From positions 62,001-126,000 of the forward strand of contig VCJN01000195.1 in NCBI GenBank assembly GCA_006384855.1: a stretch of 64,000 nt of DNA, given 5' to 3'. The position numbers and the translations under genes are program-made. This document shows positions 45,366 to 57,066 of the stretch, one piece after another. The notes beneath the pieces are model-generated. The model ran no database searches and had not been told where the DNA came from. It saw only the letters and a program-made list of their open reading frames with translations. Origin of the DNA: Tetraselmis striata. Its lineage: Eukaryota > Chlorophyta > Chlorodendrophyceae > Chlorodendrales > Chlorodendraceae. The first letter of the stretch is position 1. Each line of letters opens with the position of its first letter.

Positions 45366-47300
45366 TCACCTTATCCTCAGCTTCTTCTTCAGCCTGTCCT
45401 TCACCGACTTGGGCGCGTGCTTCTTGGGCTGCGTGCCCCCCACCGGCGGCCTGCCGCTCCCGCCGGCGCCGCCCGCGCCCTTGCCCGGGGCGCCTGCCTG
45501 CCCGGGCTTGCGCAGCGCCTTGGCGGTCTGCGTCAGGCTCTCGGACCGGCGCAGCCCCGGCTTCTGGCGGATCTCGAATGCGCTGTCGCCGTCCCCGCGC
45601 GGGCCCCCGACCACCGCGAGCTGCGAGTTGTCACATGCTTCCTCAATCGCCTGCGAGAACGGGCCATCGCGTACATGCACCCGCCGCCGTCAGCAAGTTC
45701 CAAACAAGGGCACTGCGGAGGTTGAGAGGGGGGGCCAGGCAGAGTCGCCTCCCCGCCCTGTGCCAGGTGGCGCACCTCCGCGTCGTCGTATATCTCCCAC
45801 TTGGGCAGCGCGGAGGGCAGCGGGGCAGCCTTCAGGTCCTGCCACCAGGCCACACACCCACACGGCCAGGTTAGCCGCTCATTCCGCAGCCTCAAGGCGC
45901 GAGAGACTGCTAGTCTCTGCACCGCTTCATTCGCTGCATCGAGATGCCCCCCACCCCCCCCACCCCCCTCCTCCCCTCCCCTCCCCCTCCCGCTGACGGG
46001 ATCAGGGAGCACTGCCATGCGCCGATCCGACTTGGGCAGGTGGGACGTATTCAAGCACAGCCACAACCGCAACCCCTCAAGGCCAACACAACAGCCGTAC
46101 GCCTCGTATATGTAGCCCTCCAATGGCGCAGCAGATGATGCCCAGGGCGTGCAGCGGGCGCACAACACCGGCACACCAGGAGTGCGAGCATGTAGTCGGG
46201 GAACGCGAATGCCGGTGCCTTCAAAGGGGGGATGGGTAGACCTGCCTCAAGCCCGTGCGCGGCCATGGGCTCGGCTGATAGAGTGGCAGGGTGGCTCAGG
46301 CACTGATCTAGCCGATACAGCAACCGGAATCAGATGGAAATGACAGCAAGTCCCATCAATGCGACAAATCCGATCAATTTGGACGTTGATCTTTTGAAAT
46401 CCCATAGAAATCCAGCTTAGGATGAAATCGTTGGCTCCGCCATGGCCGCCTGTGGTCCTGCGTGTCATCGGCACCCTATCACCGGCCGCCCAGCGCGGCG
46501 CGGCACCCACCAGCGTGATCGACTCCGCCAGAGCGCGTAGCTCCGAGTCCGGCGCGTCCGCGTCCGCGTCCACGTCCGCGCCAACGCAGACCAGCCCCGC
46601 CTCCAGCTCCTCCAGCAGCTCCTGCGGGGGCGGGCGCAAAGATGCAGGGGCTCAGCAGGGGCGCCTCACCACGACCCACACGTCTCGAGCTGGTCGCGTA
46701 GGACACCAACCTTGCAGCACTCGGTGTGCTACGGGTATCCGGCTGAGACGGAGCCTCGCAGACTCTCGCACGCTGACTATATTGTAAGAGCATGTGAACA
46801 GCCCCTATTAAATCCCCGACATATCATCCCGCTAGAAGGGTGCGGCATTTTGTCATTGATCCCGTTCAGACACTTGGCATCAAATCTTATGGGGCACAGG
46901 CTCACCGGCATCGAGCAAGTACCACCGACGCCGAAGTAAGGTGTCCCTCCGCTGCACCCGCAGCGGGAAGCTATCGGGTGCCAATTGTGTCACGAAATAG
47001 TGGGTAGAGTGATCGGAGAGCCGGAATAACAACCGACATCGGAGCAGAATCGCCGTGCCGCGTAAAGCTATGGCTGAGCGGGCGCACACCTGCGGCCGGG
47101 CCAGCTGGCGCGGAACGCCGTCCGGCAACAGGCGCAAGCTGGCCTTCAGCGCCGCCAGCAACGCCAGCACGTCCTCCCGAGGCCACGGCCCCAGCATGGA
47201 GTCGTCGACCTCGCGGATGCGGACGCCCGCCTCCGCATCGCCGAGGAAAGCCTCTGCGCGCCGTCCGGGCGGAGAGTGCGCGGAGGTGGTCAGTCCAGGG
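45366..47300 (-). CDS. 3' exons of a minus-strand gene, probably the JmjC locus C-terminus
   Basis: Exon-like segments on the minus strand: about 47285-47090 ('REVDDSMLGPWPREDVLALL', ending at RPQ|gtgtgc), about 46639-46440 ('LLEELEAGLVCVGADVDADA', 'LRALAESITLVGAAPRWAAG'), about 46105-45985, about 45840-45765 ('PKWEIYDDAEVRHL') and the last exon from about 45668 to 45366 ('FSQAIEEACDNSQLAVVGG'). The last exon ends in a very basic tail 'KSVKDRLKKKLRIR' and stop. No named domain was recognised; the basic tail could be a nuclear localisation signal. The absence of a clear start codon and the continuous minus-strand coding from 55.8 kb suggest these are terminal exons of the same transcript (inference). 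Confidence 0.42.
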
Positions 47301-47959
47301 TCTCTAGGGTTTCCAGTTTCCCCCAAGACGCTTTGGCACATGCCACGGGCCTTTGAATAACTGTGGTTCGGGCGTTGCAGTCTTGCATACTTCCCGTCTG
47401 CCCGAAATGTCCCGAGTGCTGAGTGACAAATGCTGCATATGTTGGAGGGGTCGACTACTCATCCATTGCTGACAGCAGATGCCAGCTTCATGGTCTGTGA
47501 TATGGTCAATCGCTTTAAGAAGAACAGACGGCATCGACAAGGCAACACCCACGACCCCCACGACCCCTACCCGCAGTAGGTAAGTGTTGTCATGACTGGA
47601 TGCGCTACCCAGTCACAACACCTCTCATCACATGTTAGCGCCTATGATGCACCGACTATGATATACCGCCTATCAGATGCTAAACCCTAAACGAACGCCC
47701 CGGCTGGCCAGTGGCAGCCGCTCCGAAACCATGCCGATGGCTCACGGTGACCTTCCGCATCCTTGGTAGGTGGTGGATAGGTGCAGGAGTCCAACCATAA
47801 AGGAAACATCAGGGATATCCATTTAAGGGGAATCACGCGGTTATATAAGTCAGGTTCGCGCTATGGCCCCGTCACCAGCTTTCTTTTCCATTGCTGCTCG
47901 GGGCGTCAATTTACATACTTTTGGGCTCAGTTACTCGCCACTGGGGACGCAGAGGTAAT

Positions 47960-50906
47960 TCAAACATGAGGGTAGTCATGAAAAGCACAAAGGCACTGCA
48001 CTCGTACCTCGCTTGGGCTTCGATGGCGTCCTGTCGAGGGCGGCTGCAGGCGCGGCCAGCTGCTCCTCCCCCGCTGCCGTGGCAGGCACGGCGCCGCCGT
48101 CGCCAGCACCGCCTGCTTCCCTGCCGCTGCCCACGCTGGCCGCCAGCACCGGCCGGCCGGCTGGCTCCGGGGGCCGCGGCGCCGCTGGCGTGGCGACTCG
48201 GCCGGCTACATCAGCCGGTGCTGCCCCGCCGTCGCCCGCGCTGGCGCGCTGCTTCCCAGCTGCTCCCGGCTGCGGCTGCGGCTGCCTCGCGGTGGGGCCG
48301 CCCTCAGCGGGCAGGGCCGGCCGCGGCCTCGGGGCGCCCCCCTCCCCCGCCTGCTGCGCCACCTCCAGCGCCGCCGCCATCAGGGGGCGCGACGGCACTC
48401 GCGACACGACGCGGCTCCGCCCCAGCGCAATCAGCACCTCCCCCTGCCGCGCAACAGCGCAACAGCAGCACAGACACACATGCGCGTGTTATGTGCCCGA
48501 GTCAATTCAGGCCCTCTGTACTTACTGTCGAGGGCAAGCAGTCCGTAGCCGGCGGCCAGTGCATGTCACCCTGGGTTGCGCCACACAGAAAATCCGGCGA
48601 TGGATCCCCACATAGGCGGGGGCTGTGCCATGGGGACAAGCATGGCGGCGGCCTCACCTGCGGCGCGGTGTGCGGCTTGCTCTGCGTGCCTGGCCGGCCC
48701 TTGGCGGTGTCCACGCGCTTGACAGGGGCAGGCCGCGGGGCCGGGGGCGCGTCGCCGCTTGGCGCTGTCCCGCCCGCCAGCTGCTGCGCGACAGGAGCAG
48801 AGGGTGCCTGCATTGGGTGGCTGCCGCCGTCCAGCGCCTCTGCGGCCGGCTGGCCCACCTCCTCACCCTCTGCCAGCCCGGCTCCATCAGACGGCAATGC
48901 GCCGCCGCCATCGCCTTCCCTCTCCCCCTCCAGATGATGCCCAGCAGCAGTGGCGTCGGCAGCCATCTCCGGCACGGAGTTGTCCCGGTCACCTCCTGGG
49001 CTGCCCGGCACATCCTCCATCGCGACGTCTGCCCCCGAGCCACCGCCACCACGCAGCTGCGCCTCGCCCGCGGCGCCGTCGCCCGCCTCCCTCTCTGCAG
49101 CGCCGTCCTCCCCAGGTGCCCCAGCACCAGCCTCCTCACCGGCCTGGGTGGAGGCATCCTGGGCGCTCTCACTCTGGGCCGCGCCCCCGACAGCGCCTTC
49201 ACGCCCAGCCGCTGGAACCGCAGAGTTGGGGCTCTCGGGCGCTGGAGTCGCGGTCGGCACCGCGCTGTCTTCACCCGGGCTGTGCGGTCGCAGGGGAGCC
49301 TCGGCAGCAGCCTCTGCTGTGGGCTGCCCATTGTCGTCGCACCGCTCTGAGGCGTGCTGCTCCGCGGAGCCGCTCGAAATGTCTGCCGGACGCTCAGCCT
49401 CGCGCTCCGGTGGGGATCTTGCCGAGTCAGCGGGCGGTTGATCTCCTGCCGGCGGGTTCAGGTTGATGCGCTGCGGGTGGCGCAGGCGGAGGCGTATCCT
49501 CCCCTACGAGGCCGTCCCGCAGAGTTGGCGCCCCAGGTGCGCCCTCTACCATGCCGCCAGCACCTGGAGGTGGCTCCCCCAGGGACGCCATCCGCAGCCT
49601 CATGGGAGGCCGCGGCGGACTCGCTGACACCGCCGCTCTCGGCAAGGCGCGGCAGCGGCGCCCCAGAGAGACGCTGCAGCCTGCTCAGCGCTGGAGGGAA
49701 TGCCGAGGGCGGCCCCATGAGCGCCCCCGCTCGTCTCCGCCTCAAGCGCGTCGCTCTGCGGCGGCCGCCCTGCCGCATCAGCTTGCTCGCTTCCAGCGTC
49801 CGTGCCCTCACGGGAAGCGGGAGAGATCCGGCCCGGGCTGGCTGCAGAAGGGAAAGCGACACCTGGAGTCGGCCCATCAGGTCGCTCCCCATCGCCAGGG
49901 TGACCAGCCTCAGCCGCAGACACGCGGTGCTCCCCTGAAGCGGCTGCCAGTGGCTCAGCGGACTGGTTGGCGCCATTCAGGCCGGCACCCGCCGCGTCTG
50001 CAGCTTCCAGGCCGCCGCCTTGTTTGGCATTCCTGGATCCAGTACGCTGTCCCAAAGCCGCCGCCTCCACAGGCCCGGCGGCCTCTCCCTCCGCCGCGAC
50101 ATCCACTTTAGATCGAGGGGTGGAATCCGATGCGAGTGCACGGTGAGGGGCGGCTGATTCATCGCCGAGGGGAGCAGCTTCGGAAGCCTCAGCGGCGGGT
50201 TGGCCACCGGCGTATGGCTGCTCTGCTGCGGGGCGCTCCGCAGCGCCGCACGGCGTGTCTGCAGGAGGGACGCCGATGGCACCATGCTCCGGTGGTGACC
50301 TTGCGGCGTCAGCAGGCGGTTGATGAGGCTCCGCCGGGTGCTCAGCTTGCTGCTCTGCGGGTGCCACAGGCGACTGCGTATCTTCCCCTTGGCAACCGCT
50401 CTGGGGACCTGTCTCCTCAGCCGCATGCTCCTCTTTGAGGCCCTCCTTTGGCGTCAGCTTCCCGGGGGTTTCTTCAACTTTCAGGAAAGCCTCTGGGGTG
50501 GGCTCCGAGGGCGCAGGTGGATGGTCTTGCCGCGGCGTATCTTCCTCGTTCATACCGTCTGGCAAAGTGGGGTTCTCGCCCGCACCAGTGCCTTCCAGGT
50601 CTGCCTGTTCAGTTGCATCCTTGCATGCATCCACCTTGCCGCCAACCCGTGGAGTTGCCTCCCCGGGCACATCCTCTCCTTCGAGGCCATCTTGCGGAGA
50701 TGCATTCCTGGCTGTGTCCTTCTCTTTGACACCAGTCTGCGGGGTTGCTTTCCCGGGCGAGTGCACGGTGGTCTTGGTGCTCTGGGCAATCCCCTAAACA
50801 CGAATCGCACAAAGCCATTACATGTGCTGCCTCTGAGCTCACTGTTTGCAGTCATAGGGGCAAACCGGGGGCTGCGCTGTGCATTATAGGGCGTGCTGCA
50901 CAGGGG

Positions 50907-50954
<48 letters not shown>

Positions 50955-52199
50955 CGAGAGTGTGTGTGTGTGTGTGAGCATTGGGGGGGGGCGGGGGGGC
51001 GGGGGAGGGCTGAACCTTGGGCTGCAGCTTCACCTTAGTCTTCCGGCCCGCCAATGCCGCGGATAGGGCGGCGCTAGCGGACTGCTCCAGCTTCACGGCC
51101 TCGGCCGCCCGAGCCGCCGCAGCGTCCCCAGGATCCGCTGCCACCTGCTCCTTATCGCCCACAGTGGCACCAAGCTTCACCTGCAGGCATCACAGACGGA
51201 CCACAATGATCCCATCAGCTCGCGGCGTCATGGTGTGTGCCATCAGGAGACAGTCCCTCCATGCGGTGCGCATGGCCCAGCCCCCAGAGCCTCATCATCA
51301 ATAACCTTGAGTGTAGGCGCCTGGGGCATGGTTTTGGGGGCGGCATCGGCGGTGCCTTTCGCCTTTACCTGCACATGTAGCCCGACGCAAGTCAGCCGTG
51401 GAGCAAACACCCAATGATGCAAGCACACAAAAATCGAAACGGGCGTGGGCGGGAGAGTGTGCGGGAGGGGGGGGGGGGGGGGGGGGTATCGCTCAGAAAG
51501 TGAGCCACCTTTTGCTTGCTGGGTGATCCCGCTGCTTGCAGCGTCTGGAAAAAGCCACAAAAGGAGCAGCTCAGGGCATGCTCGAGCCGCCCGTGGAATG
51601 CGTGAAGATGCATTAAAGAAAGCGAGGTGAGGGGCGGGGCGGGGCGGGGCGGGGCGGGGGGGGGGGGGGGGGGGGGGGGGGGGGCGCACCACTTTCAGGG
51701 ATGGGGGCGCTGGCTTTGCTTCTGCCTTGGCCGTTCCCAGCCTGACAGTCAGAGGCGGCTTTAGTGTCGACGCAGTCGCGCCGGCAGCTGGCTTGCTGCT
51801 CTGGGTCCCCGCACCCAGCTTGACCGTGAGCGGTGCCTGTGGCGCTCCGGCTGGTGCAGGCCCGGCATCCCCATCCGGCAAACTGCCACCCTTCTTGGCC
51901 TTGTCGCCTAGCTTCACAGTCAGGCTGGGTGTTTTCGGCGTGGGGCCGGCCTTCCTGTCGCCCAACTTGACCATCAGCGAAGCTCGCTTGGGCGTGCTGG
52001 CGGCGGCGGACTTGCCCTTGTCGCCCAGCTTGACGGTGAGCGAGGGGGCCTTGGAGGCACCGGGCTGGGTGTGAGCGCCGCCCTCCTGTGGCTTGCGCGC
52101 CGGCTTGGCCCTGCGGTGCAATGCATCCAGCACGTGCCCGTTGATAAATACTGCTAGAGCAGGCCATGGCAGGCAGAAACCCACATGGCCAGGACGCAA
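47960..52199 (-). CDS. Long low-complexity tail with SLTVKLG repeats (likely part of the JmjC gene)
   Basis: Minus-strand exons continue from the JmjC part. About 52110-51690 has five spaced copies of a basic 'SLTVKLGDK' type repeat. 51360-51270 has 'APTLKVIDDEA'. 51180-51025 starts 'VKLGATVGDKEQVA'. A long frame of Glu/Pro/Ala/Gly-rich sequence runs from about 50795 through 48660. It includes imperfect repeats such as 'EGEDVPGEATPRV' and 'EEDTPRQ'. Another segment, about 48450-48010, ends 'LDRTPSKPKR'. Splices keep frame where I checked (PK|gttcag ... tttag|GGATT). Such regions are usually disordered. No enzymatic domain is visible. Confidence 0.45.
51656..51684 (-). repeat. (GGGGC)n followed by G29
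   Basis: About five GGGGC units (51631-51655) lead into 29 consecutive G on the plus strand, that is C29(GCCCC)n on the sense strand, starting a few bases after the donor of the SLTVKLG exon. Confidence 0.92.
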
Positions 52200-52379
52200 A
52201 GAAGAGTTCAGGAATGTTCAGCATTTACAGGAGGAGGAGCAGGGCGGGGAGAAAAGCAGGATCAAAGGCAGGAGGGGCAGGGGCACAGACGGGGTCAAGC
52301 TTGGAGAGCACGAGGGGGAAAGGGGGGGGGGGGTAAGGGCGGGAGGGGGAAGGAGGGGGAGGAGGGGGAGGGGGGCAGG

Positions 52380-55300
52380 TCACCCGGCGGCTGCCTGGCT
52401 CTTTGGGGGCCCGGCTTGTTGCGGCACCTTCAGCACCACCTTCCGCGGCATGCCTGCCTGCTCCGCAGCGCGCTCCCGCTCCTCCCCGTGTGCGCCGCCT
52501 GCCGACGCGCCCGCCGCCTCCCCCGGCCTTCTTTTGCCGGAGGCCGCGTCCGGCCCGGGCGACCGCGCGCGCTTCCTTCCCAGCTGCACCACAGTGCCAC
52601 GCCCCGTACCCCTGTCCCGCCCGGGCGCGTCTTCCAACACGCCAACCGGCTCCCTGCCGGCCCCCGTCAGCGCCTCCAGCGCCACCTGCTCTTTCATCTT
52701 CAGCGCCTTCTCCGCCCTCACCCTAGACAGAACCTCCGCGTGCTTCGCCCGGCCCACATACCGGACCAGCTCCTGGGAGATGTGCATCGCAGTGAACCAC
52801 AGCAGCTCCTCCTGCGCCTGCAGGCGGGGCATCTGCCCAGAGAAGGGAGGATGGGGGGGGGGGGGGGGAGGGGGGGGGAGGGGGAGGCACCAGTAGGGTC
52901 AGCCCCTCTGGAAAAATTTACCCCCGGAGGCCACAGCCCACCCGCCTCTGTACAGCCACAATATCACCCGACAAGCCACAAGCAGCCAGAAAAGGCAATC
53001 GTGCCAGCGCAAGCAGCCCCCCCCCCCCCCCCCCCCCCCTTGGTTCCGGCCCGAGCCCCTCCCTTTCCGTAGGGTAGCCCCACCTGCAGGCAGTCTTCCA
53101 CGTCCATGACACGCAGCACCCCGCGCAGCGCGCCCGCATGCAGGAAGGTGCCGCTAAGCAGGAAGGCGTCGTCAATGGTGGCCTGCGCAAACAACCACCC
53201 AGCAGGCAGGAAGAGCGTCTCCCCCGCATGCACCTGGGGAATGCCGCAGCCACACTGTTGGTTAGCGGTCTGCTGCGCACAGATCAGCCACAGCCGCAGG
53301 AGCGGGAATGCGGCGCAGCTCAGGGGCGTCCGTGCAGGTGAGGGGGGAGGGGGTGATGATGCATGGGTGCAACCAAACAGGTACCTCAATGAGAGCTGCG
53401 TCCTCCGCTAGGGCCGCAAAGAACGAGGCATTGCGCTGCTCTGTGTTGAGCCAGCTGACGTAGGCCGCCAGGTTCATGCTCGTGGGCGGGACGCAGCAGA
53501 AGGCCTGCGCGCCAGAGGGACGATGGGTGGATGAGGGGGGTAGGGGCGATCAGGCAGGCGCCCGGACGGACCCGCCGGTGCAGCAGAGCGGCGGGACGGC
53601 ACCTTCTTGCCCGACACGACATGCAGCCACATGGCCGCCCCGCCACGCGCAAAGCGAAAGTCCACGTACGCCCCCGAGACCGCCACATTGGCCACCAGGC
53701 CACCGGCGAGCCCCATCTCCTGTGCGTGCGCCCAGCCTGCGGGGCAAACCTTGCAAGCAGTGTGCAACGGGAAGCCGGGGGGGGGGGGGGGGGGGAGTAG
53801 CGGCAGCATGGGAGGAGTCAGCTGAGAGCAATGGGCAATGGCAGAAGAAATGGTGCGACCATAACCAGGAGCGCATATGCGAGTACCGCGCGGCATATTT
53901 GTCTGAAACCGCGAGCACGTTCTCACGTATAACCGCCGGTAATCTCAAGCCAATGCGGAACGCGGGCGCGCCTACGCGCGGGAGTACTACCGCCGTTGCG
54001 CTACTTGAGGCCGCCGCGGATAGTCCCATGTAATTTTTTCTATCCCTCCACCAACACAATGCCCCGGTCCAAGCTCTCGCCAAGGTTGTATGCCAAACCC
54101 ATGACCCGGGAGGCTCTAAAGTACATCATTGACCATGAGCTGCCTAATATGAGCAGAGCGGAGGGAGGGGTGCGCTGACCTTGGGGACGATGTGGCACGC
54201 CTCCACGCAAAAAGGCGGGTGGAATCCGATTGCCAATGGCGGTGCCGATGAGCGGCAGCGCCACGATCTCTAGTATCTTGCGCCGCGCGTCGTTGCTAAT
54301 GCCCTACGACGCCGCAAAATGAAGGCGTGGAGCTGGGTCGGTGGTGGATGCAGCAGGAAGGGAAGGAAACGGCGGGGGAGGGGGGGGGGGGGGGGGTCCC
54401 TCAGAGGGGCGGCCGGCGCACCTTGGCGAGCGGCCCCGTCCCAACGCTCTGCACCGAGCCCATGATGCCTGCCGCCACCGCAGCCAAGACCGGGCGTCAG
54501 GTGCCCCCCAAGGCCAGCGGCACCGCGAGCCATATCTGCCCCTCAGCTCCCCGCCCCCTTGCCTCCCCATCTGAATCCCCCCACTGCCCACCTCGCTGCT
54601 CGCTCTCCTCGTGCTCCTGCCCGGCGCTGCGCTCCGCCTCCTCCGCCTGCTTGCTGCTTGGGTGGATGCGCGAGCTCTCCGCCTCGTCGTCCTCCCCCAC
54701 GTGCAGCCGCTTACCCTTCCTGCCCTTGCGAACCTGCCGCCCGCCACAACCCTCAGGATCTCAGCGCCCGGCCACCTACTGCCATTGGCATCCTGCCTGG
54801 TGTGAGTGCGGGAGAGGAGAGGATTTGTGGGTGCCCACCTTGCCCTTGTGTGTCTTGACGGAGATGCAGCGCCGCACGGTCCAGTACTGCCCCCACTGGT
54901 GCAGCATCCAGCGAGGCCCATCCGATCGTGTGGCCACGTCCAGAGTGGACACCTGCGCTTGTGGGCGAGCATCGGGCTCAGGGGGTTCCCTTGCCCAGGG
55001 GGAGGGGGAGGCAGATCATGCGGTGGCAACTGTGACCTGGGAGCGCACCTCCTGCTCCAGCCCCAGCTCGCACATCAGCCGCTCCACGGTGATGGGCTTG
55101 GAGGAGTCGGGCGCGGTGGGGAGCTCCAGTCCCAGTTTGTCCAGCCCGCCATGGCTCTTGTGGACCAGGGCGGGCACCTGGTTGGGGAGCAAGGGGGCGC
55201 GTGAGGCGAGGCGTGCAGCGGGTCTGTACTGTCCGGGGCTGGGCAGGCTGGAGGGGTGGCATGCGCACCTGGAGGTGGGAGCCGGCCAGCCACGCGGTGT

Positions 55301-55751
55301 TCACTGCCTGCGGGCTGAGCACCTGCGCAAAGGGGGGAGCAGGCCATGCCGGGTGGATGGCAGGTCGGGTCGGTGGCCGCGCACAGGCGGCGCGGGGCGG
55401 CGCGGCGCCACCGCAGGGCGTCATGCTGGGCACGCACCTGGACGGCGTTCTCCTGCTTGTACCCGCCGTAGTCCATCATGGCATGATACAGCAGCCGGCC
55501 GTCCACAAAGTCTGGGGGAATCCATGCCAGTGTCAGAGCAGAGGCAGCTCTGCAGCGTCAGCGGCCAAAGCGTGGCCCCAGCAGGCAGGCAAGGCAAGCC
55601 CCCCCCCCCCCCCCCCCCCCCCCACCCCACCCCTTCCTCCCCTGTGCCCTGCCCCGTCTGGCTCCGTACCGTCTGCGTCATCGTCCGAAACGTCGCCGTT
55701 GAGCTTGGCGTAGTCCACCTTGGCCGTGGCCCGCCTCGCCCGCCGCGCCAT
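52380..55751 (-). CDS. KDM2/PHF8-like JmjC-domain protein lacking the iron ligands
   Basis: ATG at 55751 (MARRARRATAKVDYAKLNGD), exon 1 55751-55670. Following exons read 'DGRLLYHAMMDYGGYKQENA', 'LSPQAVNTAWLAGSHLQ', 'ITVERLMCELGLEQEV', 'STLDVATRSDGPRWMLHQWG' and 'DARRKILEIVALPLIGTAIG'. This is the order seen before the JmjC core of KDM2-type demethylases. The core follows: 'AVSGAYVDFRFARGGAAMWL', 'HVVSGKKAFCCVPPT', 'NLAAYVSWLN', 'HAGETLFLPAGWLFAQATID' and 'DAFLLSGTFLHAG'. A helical segment 52832-52380 ends this block. Active family members have HxD in 'FHxDFGGTSVWYH' and a His in 'GWIHAV'; here these are RFA and GWLFAQ. All three Fe(II) ligands therefore appear lost, and it is probably a non-catalytic chromatin protein (inference). 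No PHD finger was seen. Confidence 0.72.
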
Positions 55752-56636
55752 GGTGGACACAGTGGATGTTCGTGGGTCTGTGTGGGTGGGTGTGAGCGCG
55801 CACTGCGAACCGTCGGCTGGTCCGCGCCGCCCCGCCTGTTGGCCTACGAGTACACGTCGCCGCGCCGCAGACGCTCGCGCGCGCCCTGTCCCTGGTGGTG
55901 GTATCCCGCAGCGGCAGGCGCAGCTACGCCCATCGCCGCCTGCGCGACGTGGGGGTGGGAGGCGAAGGAGACGCGCGCCCGGCGCGCCATCAGCACGCAA
56001 GAGTAAAGTGTGTAAGGTGTTGGGGGGGGAGGGGGGGTTGAGAAAAAAGGGGGCCCCGGGGGGCTGGAGCGGGGTGTGGAGTGGAGGCGAGTGGAGTGGG
56101 CTTACCGCGCGAGGCGAGTCGTTGCTCCAATTCTCTCCGACCGCCCGACTAGCTGAGCCCCCTGCTCTCGGGCAGTCAGCAGTCCTGCAAGCCGGCCTGG
56201 CTTCCGATAACTATGGGGACGCTTCACGGGTATTGCGTTTCCCTGCACCCTGCGCTGTCCGCCTGCAAGTACCGGGTACGGAGTAAGCGACGACCACGCG
56301 GGACTGCGGCACACTGTAGTGTTAGCTGAGCGCGCGCGCGCCTTGTTTCGAGCTCGGGAGCTGTCGCTGTCGCGCCTGCGCGCTGGTGATAATAATAAGT
56401 GGCCGCCTCGAGGGAATCCTGCAATCCCTACTTACACCAACCTTGAACTTGACTACGCACAGAGGTTCGCTCGACTGCTTGAGGCCGCGCTTCTGTGGTA
56501 TAAATAAGCTTCGTTGCTCTTGACGCGTGGGCACGGCGGTGGTAAAGATAAGTTTCTGGGCTGCACTAATCCTTACTTACCACGCAGCGGACGAAGAGCT
56601 CTGATGCGAGGTGCTGATAATAGCGACTACTTTAAA

Positions 56637-57066
56637 ATAGTTACATGAGCTAGCTGCAAAATGAGGCGATGAGGAAACCACCCTAAAAGGCAATAGGAAA
56701 CGTCCAGTACAGCAATTGCACCGTGGAAGCAGCACCAGAAGAGGATGCGGAACGGGCACGGGCATACGCATCAGACTTGGCCGTCTGCACTCATGCAGAG
56801 AGAATGCCGTCCAAGGTACCATGCACGCAAGCAAAGACTCGCTGCGACAACCCCCGCCGCGTGCGCGATAGGTACTGGCGGAGCTCAGCGGGTTGGCTTG
56901 CAGCAAAGTTCCAAAGAGCCGGGACGGTCGGCCTGGACGGCATGGACGGAAAAAAACATGAAGTCGGGGCGGAAGGACCGCCACGGAAGTTGCGCACATG
57001 AAGTAACACAGCGAAGATGTAGACCACCGTTAACGCGGATTTCCCGAGGCCGCCGCGGTCCTCAAC
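56637..57066 (-). pseudogene. Dispersed LINE-like remnant, copy 2
   Basis: Partner of 41390-41810. It retains 'AASQPAELRQYLSRTRRGLS' and 'QRVFACVHGTLDGILSA' on the minus strand, but has a frame break relative to copy 1 in the upstream part. Confidence 0.5.

Noticed and set aside
47891..50111. Several long plus-strand open frames
   Set aside because: Antisense shadows of the Glu/Pro/Ala-rich minus-strand exons; no motif, high Arg/Ser/Pro content.
54327..56006. Long plus-strand open frame (559 codons)
   Set aside because: It is antisense to the JmjC exons, is Pro/Arg/Ser-rich as expected of a GC-rich shadow frame, and runs through minus-strand splice sites.
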